A stretch of 64,000 bases of DNA, from assembly GCA_036346255.1 (NCBI GenBank), contig CM070629.1, positions 4,655,001 through 4,719,000 on the forward strand, given 5' to 3'. The notes under the pieces were generated by a model. The model saw only the letters and a program-made list of their open reading frames with translations, was not told the origin of the DNA and did no database searches. Source of the DNA: Ampelocalamus luodianensis. Lineage: Eukaryota > Streptophyta > Magnoliopsida > Poales > Poaceae. Below, in pieces: positions 11,172-22,700 of this stretch (within the stretch, counting starts at the first letter, position 1; each line of letters opens with the position of its first letter). The position numbers and the translations under genes are program-made.

Positions 11172-11948
11172 TAAGCAGGTGTAATCGCAGACTATCGGCA
11201 CGCCGGCACCTTTGGTGGTCTAACAGCCGTTCGATCTTGACTTGTGCGGCCCAGATGGCACTCTAAAACCCAGGCTAGATTGCCTCCGACGCCCATTGAT
11301 CTACGAGTTTTGGACTGTATTGGCCCCGTAGTGCACTGTAATTCCTAAACTAGCTCCCTGAGCATCAGAATTCAATTTTTTGCCCCCTCCTAGCACCTAA
11401 TGCCGCCGCCGTTGGCAGCACCAAGTTCTCGCCGTGCCGCTGACAAAGAGACCAAGTTGTTTGCCGTGCCCGACAGCAGCGAAGAAGGTCTTCTTGTGTG
11501 GGAAAGAAAAAGTCCTCCTCTCCCGCACGCGCAAATCCAAGAGGAGAGAGAAAATACATTTAAAAATATTTCTTGGAGGAATTTTTAAATATAGAAAATG
11601 AGCTCAAAAAATTATGAAATTTTTTGTGGAGCCTCCTGGCACAGTGTATTTGATTGTGTAATTTTTTTAGAATTTTTTCAGTTACTATTTTTTTCTCTAA
11701 AATTCATTTAATTATACTATTTGTAGGAAGTTTCTAATGTAGGAAATTAGGTCCGAACATTATGAATTTTTTTTCCAGGCTCCTTATACAGTGTAATTGA
11801 TTGTGTAATTTTTTCATAATTTTATGTGTTACAAAATTATCTCGACAAATTAAGGAATTAGGTTTCAAAAATTATGACGAAAGGTTTCGGAAATTAGGGT
11901 TTCATGATTTCATGTGACTTGGAATTTGGGAAGTTTAGTACCACATGA

Positions 11949-12452
11949 CTACTCTAGGTAAGTGACACTCCCTTCTCTGCACATCTGTTGCCCCGTCACT
12001 GCTGTCCTCCCTTGCCCGCAGTGCTCGCTTTTATGGCAATTGTTTGATTGAGTAATGGGGTTGATGGTACCAGTAGGTGGCATAAGTGATTTCGTTGGTG
12101 TTTCCAATTCCACCATACAAATAGGTTTGTATAGCATACTTGGTGATTCCCCAGCGGCTATAGCAAAGGGTGTAGGGTGACCAAGTACCAAGTGACCGTT
12201 GGGTACAATATTATCGCCAGCAACGTCAAACGATCATTCATCATCTTCAGGTTGATCAGGATTGACTGTTCCATTTTCATTGTTCTCTCCCATGTTAACC
12301 AAATTGTGCTCATCAGCTTCCTTCTTAAATGCATTGTACTGCAAATGATCATTCTCCCTTGGATTGTTGTTTGCAGTTTGTACTATTTCTTCAGCAGCAA
12401 CGTTGACTAGCACACGGTATGAGCATGCACCTTGTCCTTGCAGAATGAACAA
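11949..12452 (-). pseudogene. Unknown ORF, spacer plus left arm of the fold-back element (nonsense-interrupted)
   Basis: Read on the minus strand, the frame begins at 12452 in the spacer, runs into the left arm (QYNAFKKEADEHNL...), reaches a TGA after the acidic PEDDE stretch near 12236, then resumes in the same frame (ATG at 12191) to the stop at 11949. The right arm has TGG (Trp) at the homologous position, so one base change explains the break. The protein is acidic and Asn-rich. I do not recognise a family; a captured host-gene piece or a highly diverged transposon protein are both possible. Confidence 0.5.
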
Positions 12453-12481
12453 ATATAGTGACTAGGATACGATAGCATCAT

Positions 12482-12877
12482 TTGCAGTACAATACATTTA
12501 AGAAGAAAGCTGATGAGCACAATTTGGTTAACATGGGAGAGAACAATGAAAACGGAACATTCAATCCTGATCAATCTGAAGATGATGAATGGTCATTTGA
12601 CGTTGTTGACGATAATATTGTACCCAACGGTCACTTGGTACTTGCTCACCCTACACCCTTTGCTATAGCCGTTGGGGAATCACCAAGTATGCTGCACAAA
12701 CCTATTTCTATAGTGGAATTGGAAATACCAACGAAATCACTTATACCACCTACTGGTACCATCAACCCCATTACTCAATCAAACAATTGTCATAAAAGCG
12801 AGCACTGCGAGCAAGCGAGGACAGCAGTGACGGGGCAACAGATGTGCAGAGAAGGGAGTGTCACTTACCTAGAATAG
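12482..12877 (+). CDS. Unknown ORF in the right arm of the fold-back element
   Basis: This 131-codon open frame is the inverted counterpart of the minus-strand frame at 11949-12350 and stays open throughout. It contains the acidic stretch DQSEDDEWSFDVVDD and ends ...REGSVTYLE in both arms. The start codon lies right at the arm/spacer boundary, so the natural N-terminus is probably the one encoded in the spacer on the other arm. I do not recognise a domain. Open frames in both arms may simply reflect a recent arm duplication rather than selection. Confidence 0.35.
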   Translation: MQYNTFKKKADEHNLVNMGENNENGTFNPDQSEDDEWSFDVVDDNIVPNGHLVLAHPTPFAIAVGESPSMLHKPISIVELEIPTKSLIPPTGTINPITQSNNCHKSEHCEQARTAVTGQQMCREGSVTYLE

Positions 12878-13450
12878 TCATGTGGTACTAAACTTCCCAC
12901 ATTCCAAGTCACATGAAATCATGAAACCCTAATTTCCGAAACCTTTTGTCCTAATTTTCGAAACCTAAATCCTTAATTTGTCGAGATAATTTCGTAACAC
13001 ATAAAATTATGGAAAAATTACACAATCAAGTACATTGTATAAGGAGTCTGGAAAAAAATTCATAATGTTTGGACCTAATTTTCTATATTATAAAATTCCT
13101 ACGAACAGTATAATTAAATGAATTTTATAGAAAAAATAGTAACTAATAAAATTCTGAAAAAAATACAAAATCAAATAATTTTTCAAATTTCATAATTTTT
13201 TGAGTTCATTTTCTATATTTAAAAATTCCTTCAAAAATATCCTTAAATGTATTTTCTCTTTCCTCTTGGATTTACGTGCGTCGGGAGGAGGGGACTTGCT
13301 GCTGTCCCACACAGCAGCACCTTGGTGCTGCCAACGACGACGGCATTAGGTGTTAGGAAGGGGCTAAAAAAGAAATTGTGATGCTCAGGAGGCTAGTTTA
13401 GAAATTACAGTGCACTACGGGGCTAATACAGTCCAAAACTCTTGATCTAC

Positions 13451-15070
13451 ACCCAGCGTGCTGCCTCTTTGAATTATTGGCTTTATTACAGTATCTGCAA
13501 GAGATTATTTGACCCGGCTGACTGATAATGGAAGGTTAAACTTCTGCAGGAGGAAAAATAGTAATATACTTGAGCAAGCACATAATTCAGAATTGCTCAT
13601 ACTACTTCATACTCCATTAGAAGTACAGTGTTGAAAAAGCAATACTTCCATCAGGAAAATCAAGAAAATGCAATAAGCCAAACATGTGCCCTGAACTAAT
13701 TAGTGAGTACTAGTACTATCAGATTCAGCAAGCAAGTTTTGTCAATGGACTACAGTCCAGATTCCTGCATTCCTGTCGAACTGTCGCCTCTCCGCCATTG
13801 GACACTCGATCGCAGCAGTCGGAGAAACAAAAAGAAGTCCCAGTTTTGTCCAAATGTCCAATGCCGATGGAAAGCTGAGCCCACGGGGACAAGGTACCCA
13901 GCGCACAAGCAAGGGCGGAGCAAGGGGTAGAGGAGAGTAGGTGAATTTGCTACTATCCTAAATATATTACGAATTGATTATTATAAAAAAGTAGTAGTTT
14001 TTTTTAACTATGATAGATTCATGATTAATAGTTAAAAATATGTTTTGTCATTGATTCCTCTATCGGGAAGCCTATAGTATTAAAACAATTGCCTTCACTA
14101 TGACATCTACTAATACAACATTCTCATGTTGGCGTTGCTAATTTGCTATCGGGCATTCAGGCTAAAAAAATATGCAAGTTACTAAAAAAATTATATATCA
14201 TAAAATAACTAGGGCTCAAACTATACTAAAGAATGTATCAATGTAATATAAATCATGACTGTGAAGGATAACACTTTAAATTTAATAGAGTTTGGCACAA
14301 ATTAACACATGCTGTGCCGAGTCATCCCATCACGCTATAGCTGAAGAAGTGCTTGACTAAGCCCTAAATGTGTAAAAAGATGAAAATGCATTAAAACGTG
14401 GCTAATTACAAATTATGCTTGGTGACTGTTTGGAACGTTGAACCACAATAAAATTTGGATAATAGATAAAATGGCTTAATGGGTTATGAATTAAGCTTTT
14501 CAGCCTCACCAAAACATAGGAGTCATAACATAAGTTGAATAGCTGGAGCCAATACTAATTAAATCTTAATACTCGCTAAACGAGAACGTGAAATCCCCGG
14601 CGTCCAAGAGAGACAGCCGAGGCACGGCCACGGCCATGCACGCACCAGAGGCGGCAGGTGCGGCAGTGCACGCTCCGCTGCTGCCGCTGCCGCGCTGGTT
14701 TTTGGTTCGGCAAAAGGACAGAAAAAGAAGCCGGAATGCATAGGCTTTGGAGCTCAAGGCCTTTCTGTTGTGGAAAGCCGTGTCCCCTGTTTCCCGGGGC
14801 ATTCACCTGCTCCCATTACTCTGCCTTAATCGCACCATCTGCCGCTAACCTCCGATTCTTCCCTAACCTGCTCACCTAAAAGCAACATGGACAAAAGATG
14901 AACCATCTGGTTGTTGGGCCCAGCTGTGCCAAGTTTGGGACTTCGATGCCTCAATTTCTGAATATTAACGTATTGTACAACTTCTTAAATATTGATGAGT
15001 TTTTGTATCCAAAGTCTTTTTTTGTTATTGCAGAAATGCAGAATGTGACACAGGAACCAGAGGAAACCTT
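13451..15070. other. Intergenic segment, little recognised
   Basis: Mostly AT-rich. At 13911 the sequence CAAGGGCGGAGCAAGGGG resembles a hAT terminal repeat (compare 35085), suggesting a truncated hAT remnant, but no second end is found. A GC-rich patch at 14590-14720 gives overlapping frames on both strands without a domain. Confidence 0.4.
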
Positions 15071-15074
15071 CTCT

Positions 15075-15346
15075 TTTTTTGAGAGAGAGTACAAGCAGGA
15101 TGCACTCACACACGTGGATGTGTCCTTCGCACATATCTAACCAAGAGTGGAAGTCTAAACCTTACGAGAGCGGGTACATACTTTAACAACTGAATGCATC
15201 CATGTATGTTCACTATTCCTACCCGGGAACCAATCCTAGAAAATTTATTACTGACACATCGAAATTCGATCCCACGGATCAAACCCTGGTGGGCTGCTTG
15301 CACAGCAGCGCAGCTAGCCACCCGAGCTAACGCTCGGTCCTCTACA
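15075..15346 (-). mobile_element. tRNA-derived SINE, minus strand, second copy
   Basis: On the minus strand the 5' part shows an A-box-like TTAGCTCGGGTGG and a B-box-like GGGTTTGATCC, followed by a body with the same layout as the SINE at 1395-1672. The 3' tail (plus-strand CTTTTTTTGAGAGAG) is at the left. The flanks share only a short AGGAAA, so the target duplication is eroded or my ends are slightly off. Confidence 0.65.
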
Positions 15347-15366
15347 GGAAATCGAGTTTTTGGCCG

Positions 15367-15615
15367 AAATGACAAATTTTGAAGTATGATTAACAAAAAT
15401 GGTACATTCACATTCGTAATTACAAAAATGACGCTCTCGTCCGCACAGTTACCATACGGTTTTAGCCACGTGTCGCATGGTGACTGTGCAGTGTTCCGCT
15501 ACATGTCGGCCTGTGGTTAAAACCGCACGGTGACCGTGCGGACGAGAGCGTTATTTTTACAATTGCTTTTACGAGGATATTATTTTTGCTAATCACACTT
15601 CAAAATTTGCCATTT
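15367..15615. mobile_element. Fold-back MITE, about 250 bp
   Basis: The two halves are inverted copies. The left starts AAATGACAAATTTTGAAGT and the right end reads AAATGGCAAATTTTGAAGT on the minus strand, with the shared inner segment ACGCTCTCGTCCGCAC and a central GGTTTTAACCAC-like core. Pairing covers nearly the whole element. I cannot assign a superfamily because the target duplication is unclear. Confidence 0.7.
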
Positions 15616-16007
15616 GAGCGGAAGACTTGAGGAAACCTTCTGCTGCTGTATTTTTCTTTCCACTTCTGGATGTTGCTGTTGCAAAGGTTCTGCTAAGTAC
15701 TATCGAGCATTTTGACCTTTTGAATTGTGTGGTACAAAGGTGATACTTGGCAAATGATTGTGTGCTAGCTCCTATCTTTACTAGGGCAGAAAAGGGCTTC
15801 TCAACTTTGACTGCTGCACGGTTCGCCATTAGCGTCAAATGTGAGCACCACTTTGCAAATGTGCTAAACCTTCAGGTAATAAACTCTCCCTGTCTCGCTG
15901 TTACATTGGTAATACTACTCTGCCTGCCTCAGAAGGTTCAGAAAACTCCATCTTCTCTCATACACAGCGTACGGTCCACTCCGACTCTTCTCTACCCCGT
16001 GCATGAG
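15616..16007 (+). promoter_or_regulatory. Upstream region of the CLE gene
   Basis: This segment precedes the CLE start codon. An out-of-frame ATG at 16003 (ATGAGATGG) overlaps the CLE ATG at 16008 and opens a different 117-codon frame, which could lower CLE translation. No clear TATA box was assigned. Confidence 0.35.
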
Positions 16008-16250
16008 ATGGCCAGCCAAAGGTTTCTTTTCCTCCTTGCTCTCCTCCTCCTGGCGCTGCTCGCGACGGCGGTCATCGGAGAGGACGACGTCGCCGCCGGC
16101 GCAAACGGAGCAGAAGCCGACGCGAAGCCGCCCGACGCGATGCTCGACGTGCGGGCGAGGAAGTGGTCGCGGTTCCCGGCGACGGAAGGCCTGGTCCGGG
16201 GCAGCGAGCGGAGGGTGCCCAACTCGTCGGACCCTCTCCACAATCGTTGA
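16008..16250 (+). CDS. CLE (CLAVATA3/ESR-related) peptide precursor
   Basis: The 80-residue precursor has the three-part CLE layout. Residues 1-24 form a secretion signal (a Leu/Ala-rich hydrophobic run ending AVIG). A variable middle follows, and the protein ends exactly in the CLE core RVPNSSDPLHNR (69-80), preceded by Arg. The core keeps the hallmark R-x-P...DP-x-H-N positions. The usual Gly-Pro before DP is replaced by Ser-Ser at core positions 5-6, which is unusual. Mature CLE peptides are proteolytically released, hydroxylated and often arabinosylated on Pro, then recognised by CLAVATA1/BAM-type LRR receptor kinases in meristem or vascular cell-fate control. The gene has no intron in the coding part, as is usual for the family. 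The SWS1 start lies 543 bp downstream on the same strand. I cannot say which CLE member it is. Confidence 0.85.
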   Translation: MASQRFLFLLALLLLALLATAVIGEDDVAAGANGAEADAKPPDAMLDVRARKWSRFPATEGLVRGSERRVPNSSDPLHNR

Positions 16251-16745
16251 TATATTATACTGTTATTGCCGTCCAGTTCTTGGCGTTCTTGCATTATATT
16301 GCTTCTGTTTTTTGATGCTCGTGGCTGCAGAATGCGGCGCTGTGTCCAGAGAATGAAAATGCGTATACAAATTAATGTAGCTGGTTTTGATTTAGTTGGC
16401 TTGTCATTTCGAGTGTTTTGTAATCAGAAATTGATCGGCATTTTGCACGTTGTGTATACACATTTCCCTTCTTCTTGGCTGAATTACCTGAAGTGAATCA
16501 AGTTCATAGTGGAGCTAATTAAGCTATGATTTGATTTGACCAAGTATCACTCGATGACTCGCGTAGTCGCGTGCAGGACTGCGGATAGAGGAATGGAGTT
16601 TTTAATTTTTTTCATTTCTTCAAAAATGTTATATTGGGCTACGGACCCACTTGTCAGACTCCTCCCCGGGTCGCCCTCCGCGCTCCACCGCGTCAAAACA
16701 TCAAACAACTTGCGCGCGCCACCCACCAGTTCAGTAGTAATCCTC

Positions 16746-16788
16746 CGCTGCCGCTGCCGCTGCCGCTGCCGCTGCCGCCGCCGCCTCC
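16746..16788 (+). repeat. CCGCTG hexanucleotide/CCG microsatellite in the SWS1 5' UTR
   Basis: Repeated CCGCTG units followed by CCGCCG lie immediately upstream of the ATG at 16794. Such triplet-multiple repeats are common in GC-rich grass 5' leaders. Confidence 0.8.
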
Positions 16789-16793
16789 GCCCA

Positions 16794-19686
16794 ATGTCCG
16801 TCGCCGCCGGCGTAGCCCTCGCCTTAGCCGAAGCCGTCTGGGCGCAGATCAAGTCCGCGGACCACGCCTCCGACGAGCACCTATCCATTGAAGAAATACC
16901 AAACCGCCTCCCACCACGGCGCCACCCGTCTCACTCGATTACTCATGTACGCCTCGCTCTCTCGAGTCCTTGACCGGTTGTCGCGTGCAGACTGTAGACC
17001 CTGTTCGGCAAGAACATGCTGCGCGCCTGCAAGATCCTCGACGAGGGCAGCGTCCGCCGCGTCACCGGCGTGCCCAGCGGCCGCTCGCTCTTCCTGGTCA
17101 GCTCCCATGCCTTTCGACACCCCCCCCCCCCGATGTTCGTGTTGCAACCGAACTAGTGAGCGATTACTTGACCACGGCTTGCGTGTTTTGGCGCTGCAGG
17201 TGATGGGGGAGTCGAAGAGGAAGGAGGAGTACATCTGCTTCCGCGAGCACCTCTGCACCTGCTACTCCTTCTACGACATCGTCGGACGCGGCGAGCAGCT
17301 CTGCGTAAGCTGCCCTTGCTATTACTGCGTCTGGTTATGACAAGATTTATTTGGAATGTTGTGTGGTGTACTTTTGGTTTGCCTAGTCCTCCAGCAGATA
17401 TCCACCGGCTGTTTAGCAACTGGATTGATGGTTTTGTTAGGAGGACAAGGGAATTGGTGTTAGAGGGTTTAGCAGCCATTTTATGGAGCATCCAAAGCGC
17501 GTAATTCAGTGTGCTTCCGACAAAAATGTCCTGCAGAACCTGTATTGTTGATATACACTATTTGTTGCTGGATTAATCTTTGGGCCAAACTACAGAAGGA
17601 GGGCGAACAGGAGCTGCTTATCAGGGGCGCTAGGGAAATGTTGCAAGTTGCTAATGAAGTTTTTGGAGCAAGGAGGAGATGGGCACCGTGGACAAAGAAT
17701 AGGAGATGGAAGGGGACTAGATGGATAGTTGTGATCTGTTTGTCAATTATCATAGCTGTTTTTTTGTCAAGCTGAATGTGCTTAGACTTAGGTGCTTTTT
17801 TGCTCAGGTTCGTCTGGCAGTTGCTATGCTGCTAGCAAAGTTCAGTCGTTCAAACCTTATTGTAATTTTTTTTCTGTTGCAACTTGAACCTTGTAGCTTG
17901 GTTTCTATTAATAGAAATGGGGGCGAACTCTAGCGCCCCGTGTCATTACCCCAGGGGTAATCACACTTAGGCATACGGATTACTATTCGTCTGTACGGTA
18001 AAACACCATTCCAACGAATAGTAAGCCTTACCAGAGTTAGCGTAGCAGAACAATCAAATAGAAACTGTACCTTTTATTCCAGTTAGCCACGTAAGGCTAT
18101 GGTTCTTACATAGTAATTATAAACGACACAATGGGATTAAATTCCTTCGTCTGCCTTTCTTTACTCCAACGATCTTCAATTCGTCCCCAGCGCCGAGTCG
18201 GCTGCCCATCTCACCCTGGTTCTTAAAGTCAACGCCCTCGCCTCGTGCGGTTTCATCAGTACCTGCAAGTCCTTCGTCCAACACGGAATAGTTCCCGGCC
18301 GGACGAGGATCTACAAAGGAGAATACTAACAAGGTTGAGTACAAATTAATGTACTCAGCAAGCATTAATAGCAAAATGCACTGTATGACTCATCTTTGAT
18401 CTTTTCTTCATTTTCTAACTCATCTCTGATTCTGAAAATACATAACTCTTTAAAACAATAGGTGGCAAATTTTAATTCAGAAAAGACTACTAGTCACTCG
18501 GAGAGAAGAAAGACCCCTAGCGGTTCCCGTAGACTCCAATCCAGGAGACTGGCATGAATTCATGATTTGATATAGCACTGCGCAGGCTTGTACCACTTTA
18601 CCCATAGCTATTCTGAGCTCTATATGAACTAGGTCCATCGCATTTCCTTTGATGCGACTTTGAGTTCAGAATACAGAACGTTTTCCAGGTTACGTGATTA
18701 AGTCTCCACCCACTATTTTCCGTCGGTGTCATGAGCGCACCCAGTCCTCCACCGAGTTCCAATAATGTTGGTTGGTGCGGCTCTCTTCCAGCTCCCAACA
18801 CTCCCCCTTGGGGCGGCTCACTTCCTGCTCCCAACACTCCAATGTGCGTCCGTTGTGGAGAACATAATTACGTAACAAGGTAGCATTTTCTGCCCGTCGA
18901 AACGGGAAAATGGTTGGTACTCAAATACGGCATCTGACCGAGTAAGAGTGTTGTTGGTCCTTATATTTTATCCATATGTAAAGGGTCCCACCTCTTGCCC
19001 TCTCTCTTCTTGCCACGGGCCCCTTTACTGACCATAGTATTACATCATCTTTTTCTCATTCCTTACTCATCATAACATTCCTTTCTTTCCTCATCATCTT
19101 CATTTAAATGTTTTGAGTTTTGAGAAATAGTTTTGATGCAATATTGTACATGATATAGTGAATACGATTCTGATTAAAAATAGCTAGATTCATGTTCAAG
19201 AGGATCGCTTGCTCAAGAATTGTAGAAGAGGTCGTCGACGAAGAACTCGACTAACTACTCCCTCGGCGTGGGATCGTCCTCTGAAATAAAGCGATAGCAC
19301 GGACAAGACAAAATAAATAGATCACGGCTTTGGGTAATACTAGTAGTATAAAGGTTAGTAGAAGTGTTAGTTAAACAAGATCTGCCGGCTACTCGCTCAG
19401 TTAGCACTCTCCCGATGCGGCTGACCTACGGTCTAATAACAACAGGATCGATGCCTGACAAGGCATCTACACGCGCCGATTAGATTACTACTAGCGATCA
19501 CACTAACAACTTATATCAAAATCTCCAGATACCAATCTACTTCTGCAGAGATTAGCTAAACGCGAACAAAACTAATTATTCTACTCAGACTACTAGCATT
19601 AAACAAGTTAATCTACCCCTTTTATTCTCCTAAAATTCTTATTACATCTAAACTAGACTTCTAATGCAACCCTAATCCTAACCTAA

Positions 19687-19727
<41 letters not shown>

Positions 19728-22700
19728 TTTTACCCGGCCGACACAACCCCCTCCTCTCTTCTCCCGTTTTGCTTCTTCCCCAATCCCTCCAATCCCTAAA
19801 TCCTCTCCTCACCTCCCTCTTCTTGGCGCCGCCGCCCGTCTCCTCGCTCAGCCGCCGCGCCATCGTTCCCCCGCGGCTTCCCTCCGGCCGCCGGCTCCTG
19901 GTGCCGTCTCCTCTCGGCTCGGCCGCCCCCTGCTCGGCCGCTTCTCCTGGTTGCGCCTTCTTCTCTCCTGCTGCTGGCCGCTCTCGTGCCGCCGCTCCAC
20001 TCTCGCTCTGCGGTCCCCTGGCGCGGCCGAAGGCAGCCGCCTCGGCTCCGGCTCCTCTGTGCCCTAACGTCGTCGGTCCCGGTGGCTTAGCCGGCCCGGC
20101 CTACGGCCGCCGGCCCTGGCCTCTCCTGCGCCTACACTCCCCCCTCTCCTAACCTCCCCTTGCTCTGTGATGAAAAGGAACGAAGAGCTGGATGATGCTG
20201 CTTATTGCTACTGTGATGCGTTGAACTGCAGGCTATGCGTGCATGTGCTCTATGACGACATCTAGATGCTCAAAGCTTTAGCCAGAGGTGTTTTCTTGCT
20301 AGAAATGCTGGGATCTAGAAGATGCATGAGTTTTGTGATGTTAAAGGAGTATAGTAGGATGATCGAGGTATGCTAGTGTTACCTCGGTGGGTTTAAAGGA
20401 AAGGAAGAGGATTGCGCGCCAACTTCTGGTTGGTGCTCTTCTCCTCCTGGCTGCCTTGATGCTTGGTGGTGGCTTGAGGTAGCTTGATCACCGTCTACCT
20501 TCTGGCTCCTTACTGCCCTTGGTGTCTTGCGGTGGCTTGACCTTGAGGATGGCAGTGGAGGGCTTGTGCCTTGCTTGCCTTTGGCTGGTTCTTGCTCCTG
20601 GTTGTTTGGCTTGCTCTTGGCCCTGAGGTAGAATGGGTGTGGGAAGAGGGAATGCTCCTGGTCTTGCTTCTCCTCTCTTTCGGCTGTGAAGTGTGGCTGG
20701 GTGTGTTGGTTCTGTGAGGCTTGCGAAGTGAATGGGATTTGTGTGCAGGGGGAATGGCTCGCTGGGGTGAGCTTCGGCTGCCTTATCTCCTGCCTGTGCC
20801 TTCCCCAATTTACCATGACCCTGCTCTTTTCTTTACCATAATCCTATCCTTTACCTCCACTTTGTGAACTAAAGGGATCAAACTATTGGTTCAGGAGGGT
20901 GATAAGCAGCCTTTGGCTTGCCCTCTCTTAGTTCTTGCTCTGGCTTTGTGCTTGCCTTATGAGGTGTGAGGGAAATGGTGTATTGTCTTTGGCTGGGGAT
21001 GAACTGCTGCGGTGGCTATGGGGATGGTTCGGTGTGGGGAGGATAAGCTCGGAGATCTCCTGTCTTTGGAAGTTCACTGGTCGCCTTGTGGTGGGTTAAT
21101 GACCACTATGCCCTTGCCTTATCCATTATACCCTCTCATGATACTATTGAGATAAGGACCTTTTGGTCAATTGGTTGCTAACTAAAGATGCATGGGAAGC
21201 TTTGACTTGCACCGTGGCTTTGAGAGGCTTCTATGTTGGTGAGGTGAAATGGACTTGTGTGTGGAAGATGGCTAATGGGGAAGGTGTTCCAGCTGTGGGA
21301 TATTTCTTTCCTCTGAGCATGGTTCTATCCTTTTGGCCCTTATGCACTACTGTTGAGTTGTGATATGCTGGTGGACCTCTGGTCCAAAGGATGCTTCTAC
21401 TGTTGTTGGCTTATGGACCTGGGGTCCAAACGTGGGCTTTGGACCGGTTTTCGGATATTTGGCTGAGGTAGGTCGGTAAAATGTGGGTATTGATCCTAAT
21501 ATTGCCGGATGATGAGGCCCTCATAAGTGACAGGTATCGAAGGACCTCGGGTGGTCAGGATATCTTGGCGATCAAGGAGCCGACTAACTCCGGTTGGTCT
21601 GGGTGTCTTGATCGTCGAGGGACCGACTACTCAGGTTGCTCCGAGTACTCAGCTGCACTTCGGGAGACTGACGGCAATCTTTACTTTAATAACACTTTGG
21701 CTTGCTTCTGTCTAACAACACTAGCGGAGAGTGGTATGCGTGCAGGCTTCTTGGATGACAAGGACGACACCGGGGTTTGATGGTTCGGCGATCGAAGAAC
21801 AAGGATACAAGGAGGGCTCGGCGATATGCAATGCAGAATGTACTCTTTTTATTGCTTTGAGAACCAATCTAAGTTGTAACTATTTAAACAGCACTAGATG
21901 ATATGAGATGATGATGCACTTCTATTGCAATGCTTACAATTGACTTAATTATCTAATGCAAATGGAATGTGAAATCTAATTATGATTGATACTACGTAAT
22001 CGATGAATGCGATGATGCGTTTGCTCACGAAACGAAACCCACTAAACCAATGTCTGGCGACAAACTAGAAACTTAACGACGATCGCAAAACTACCGTTAG
22101 CTTACTGCTAAGTCGAGATTAATTACCGCTAAAAATCGATTACTGAAAAAAAAGATTAACTAATTACGCGGGTTCTCACATCCTACCCCCCTTAGAAAAA
22201 TTTCGTCCCCGAAATTGGGATCTTGAGGAGGGCTTTGGCGCACTTCGCGTAGCGCTTCATTGTTCTCCCATGTAGTCTTCATTGATGGGATGACTCCTCC
22301 CATGTAGCTGCCCTGTACAGACTTTTTGAATTCTTAAGGTTTTGACTTCCGTCAGATTGTGCGCTTTGAGGCCTCATCTTTCTTCTTACTGACTTCACGG
22401 GATCTTTGTTGAACTCGAGTTGGTGCGACTGTCATAATTTGCGGGCTTCACCTGATGGCTTGTGTATATGGGTTGGCAACTGAAATGGGCGTAACTTTAT
22501 TTGTGGGGTTTGTGCATGTGTACCCATCCTCTCTAAATCAATCTGCTATACTTATAGATCCACAATATCCTTGTTTCTGTTAATCCATCAACGATTGTAG
22601 ACTAACCACCTATTACTATTCAATTAACTCTGCCAATTTCATTAATTATGTATAATTTAATCAATGCACCTGAATTCCAATCACAACTTACTATAATAAT

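Larger units (their letters stand above)
11305..13441. mobile_element. Fold-back MULE with arms of about 1 kb
   Basis: The element is nearly a perfect palindrome. The left arm (11305-12349) and right arm (12477-13441) are inverted copies across almost their whole length, separated by a 127-bp unique spacer. The ends read GAGTTTTGGACTG... and ...CAGTCCAAAACTC. A 9-bp direct repeat TTGATCTAC at 11296-11304 and 13442-13450 flanks it exactly, the target duplication length of Mutator-like elements. The arms differ by scattered substitutions and small indels. No transposase motif is seen. Transcription through it would give a long hairpin RNA. Confidence 0.85.

Noticed and set aside
13911..14100. 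hAT-like terminus CAAGGGCGGAGCAAGG
   Set aside because: There is only one end, with no duplication and no transposase fragment; too weak to annotate as an element.
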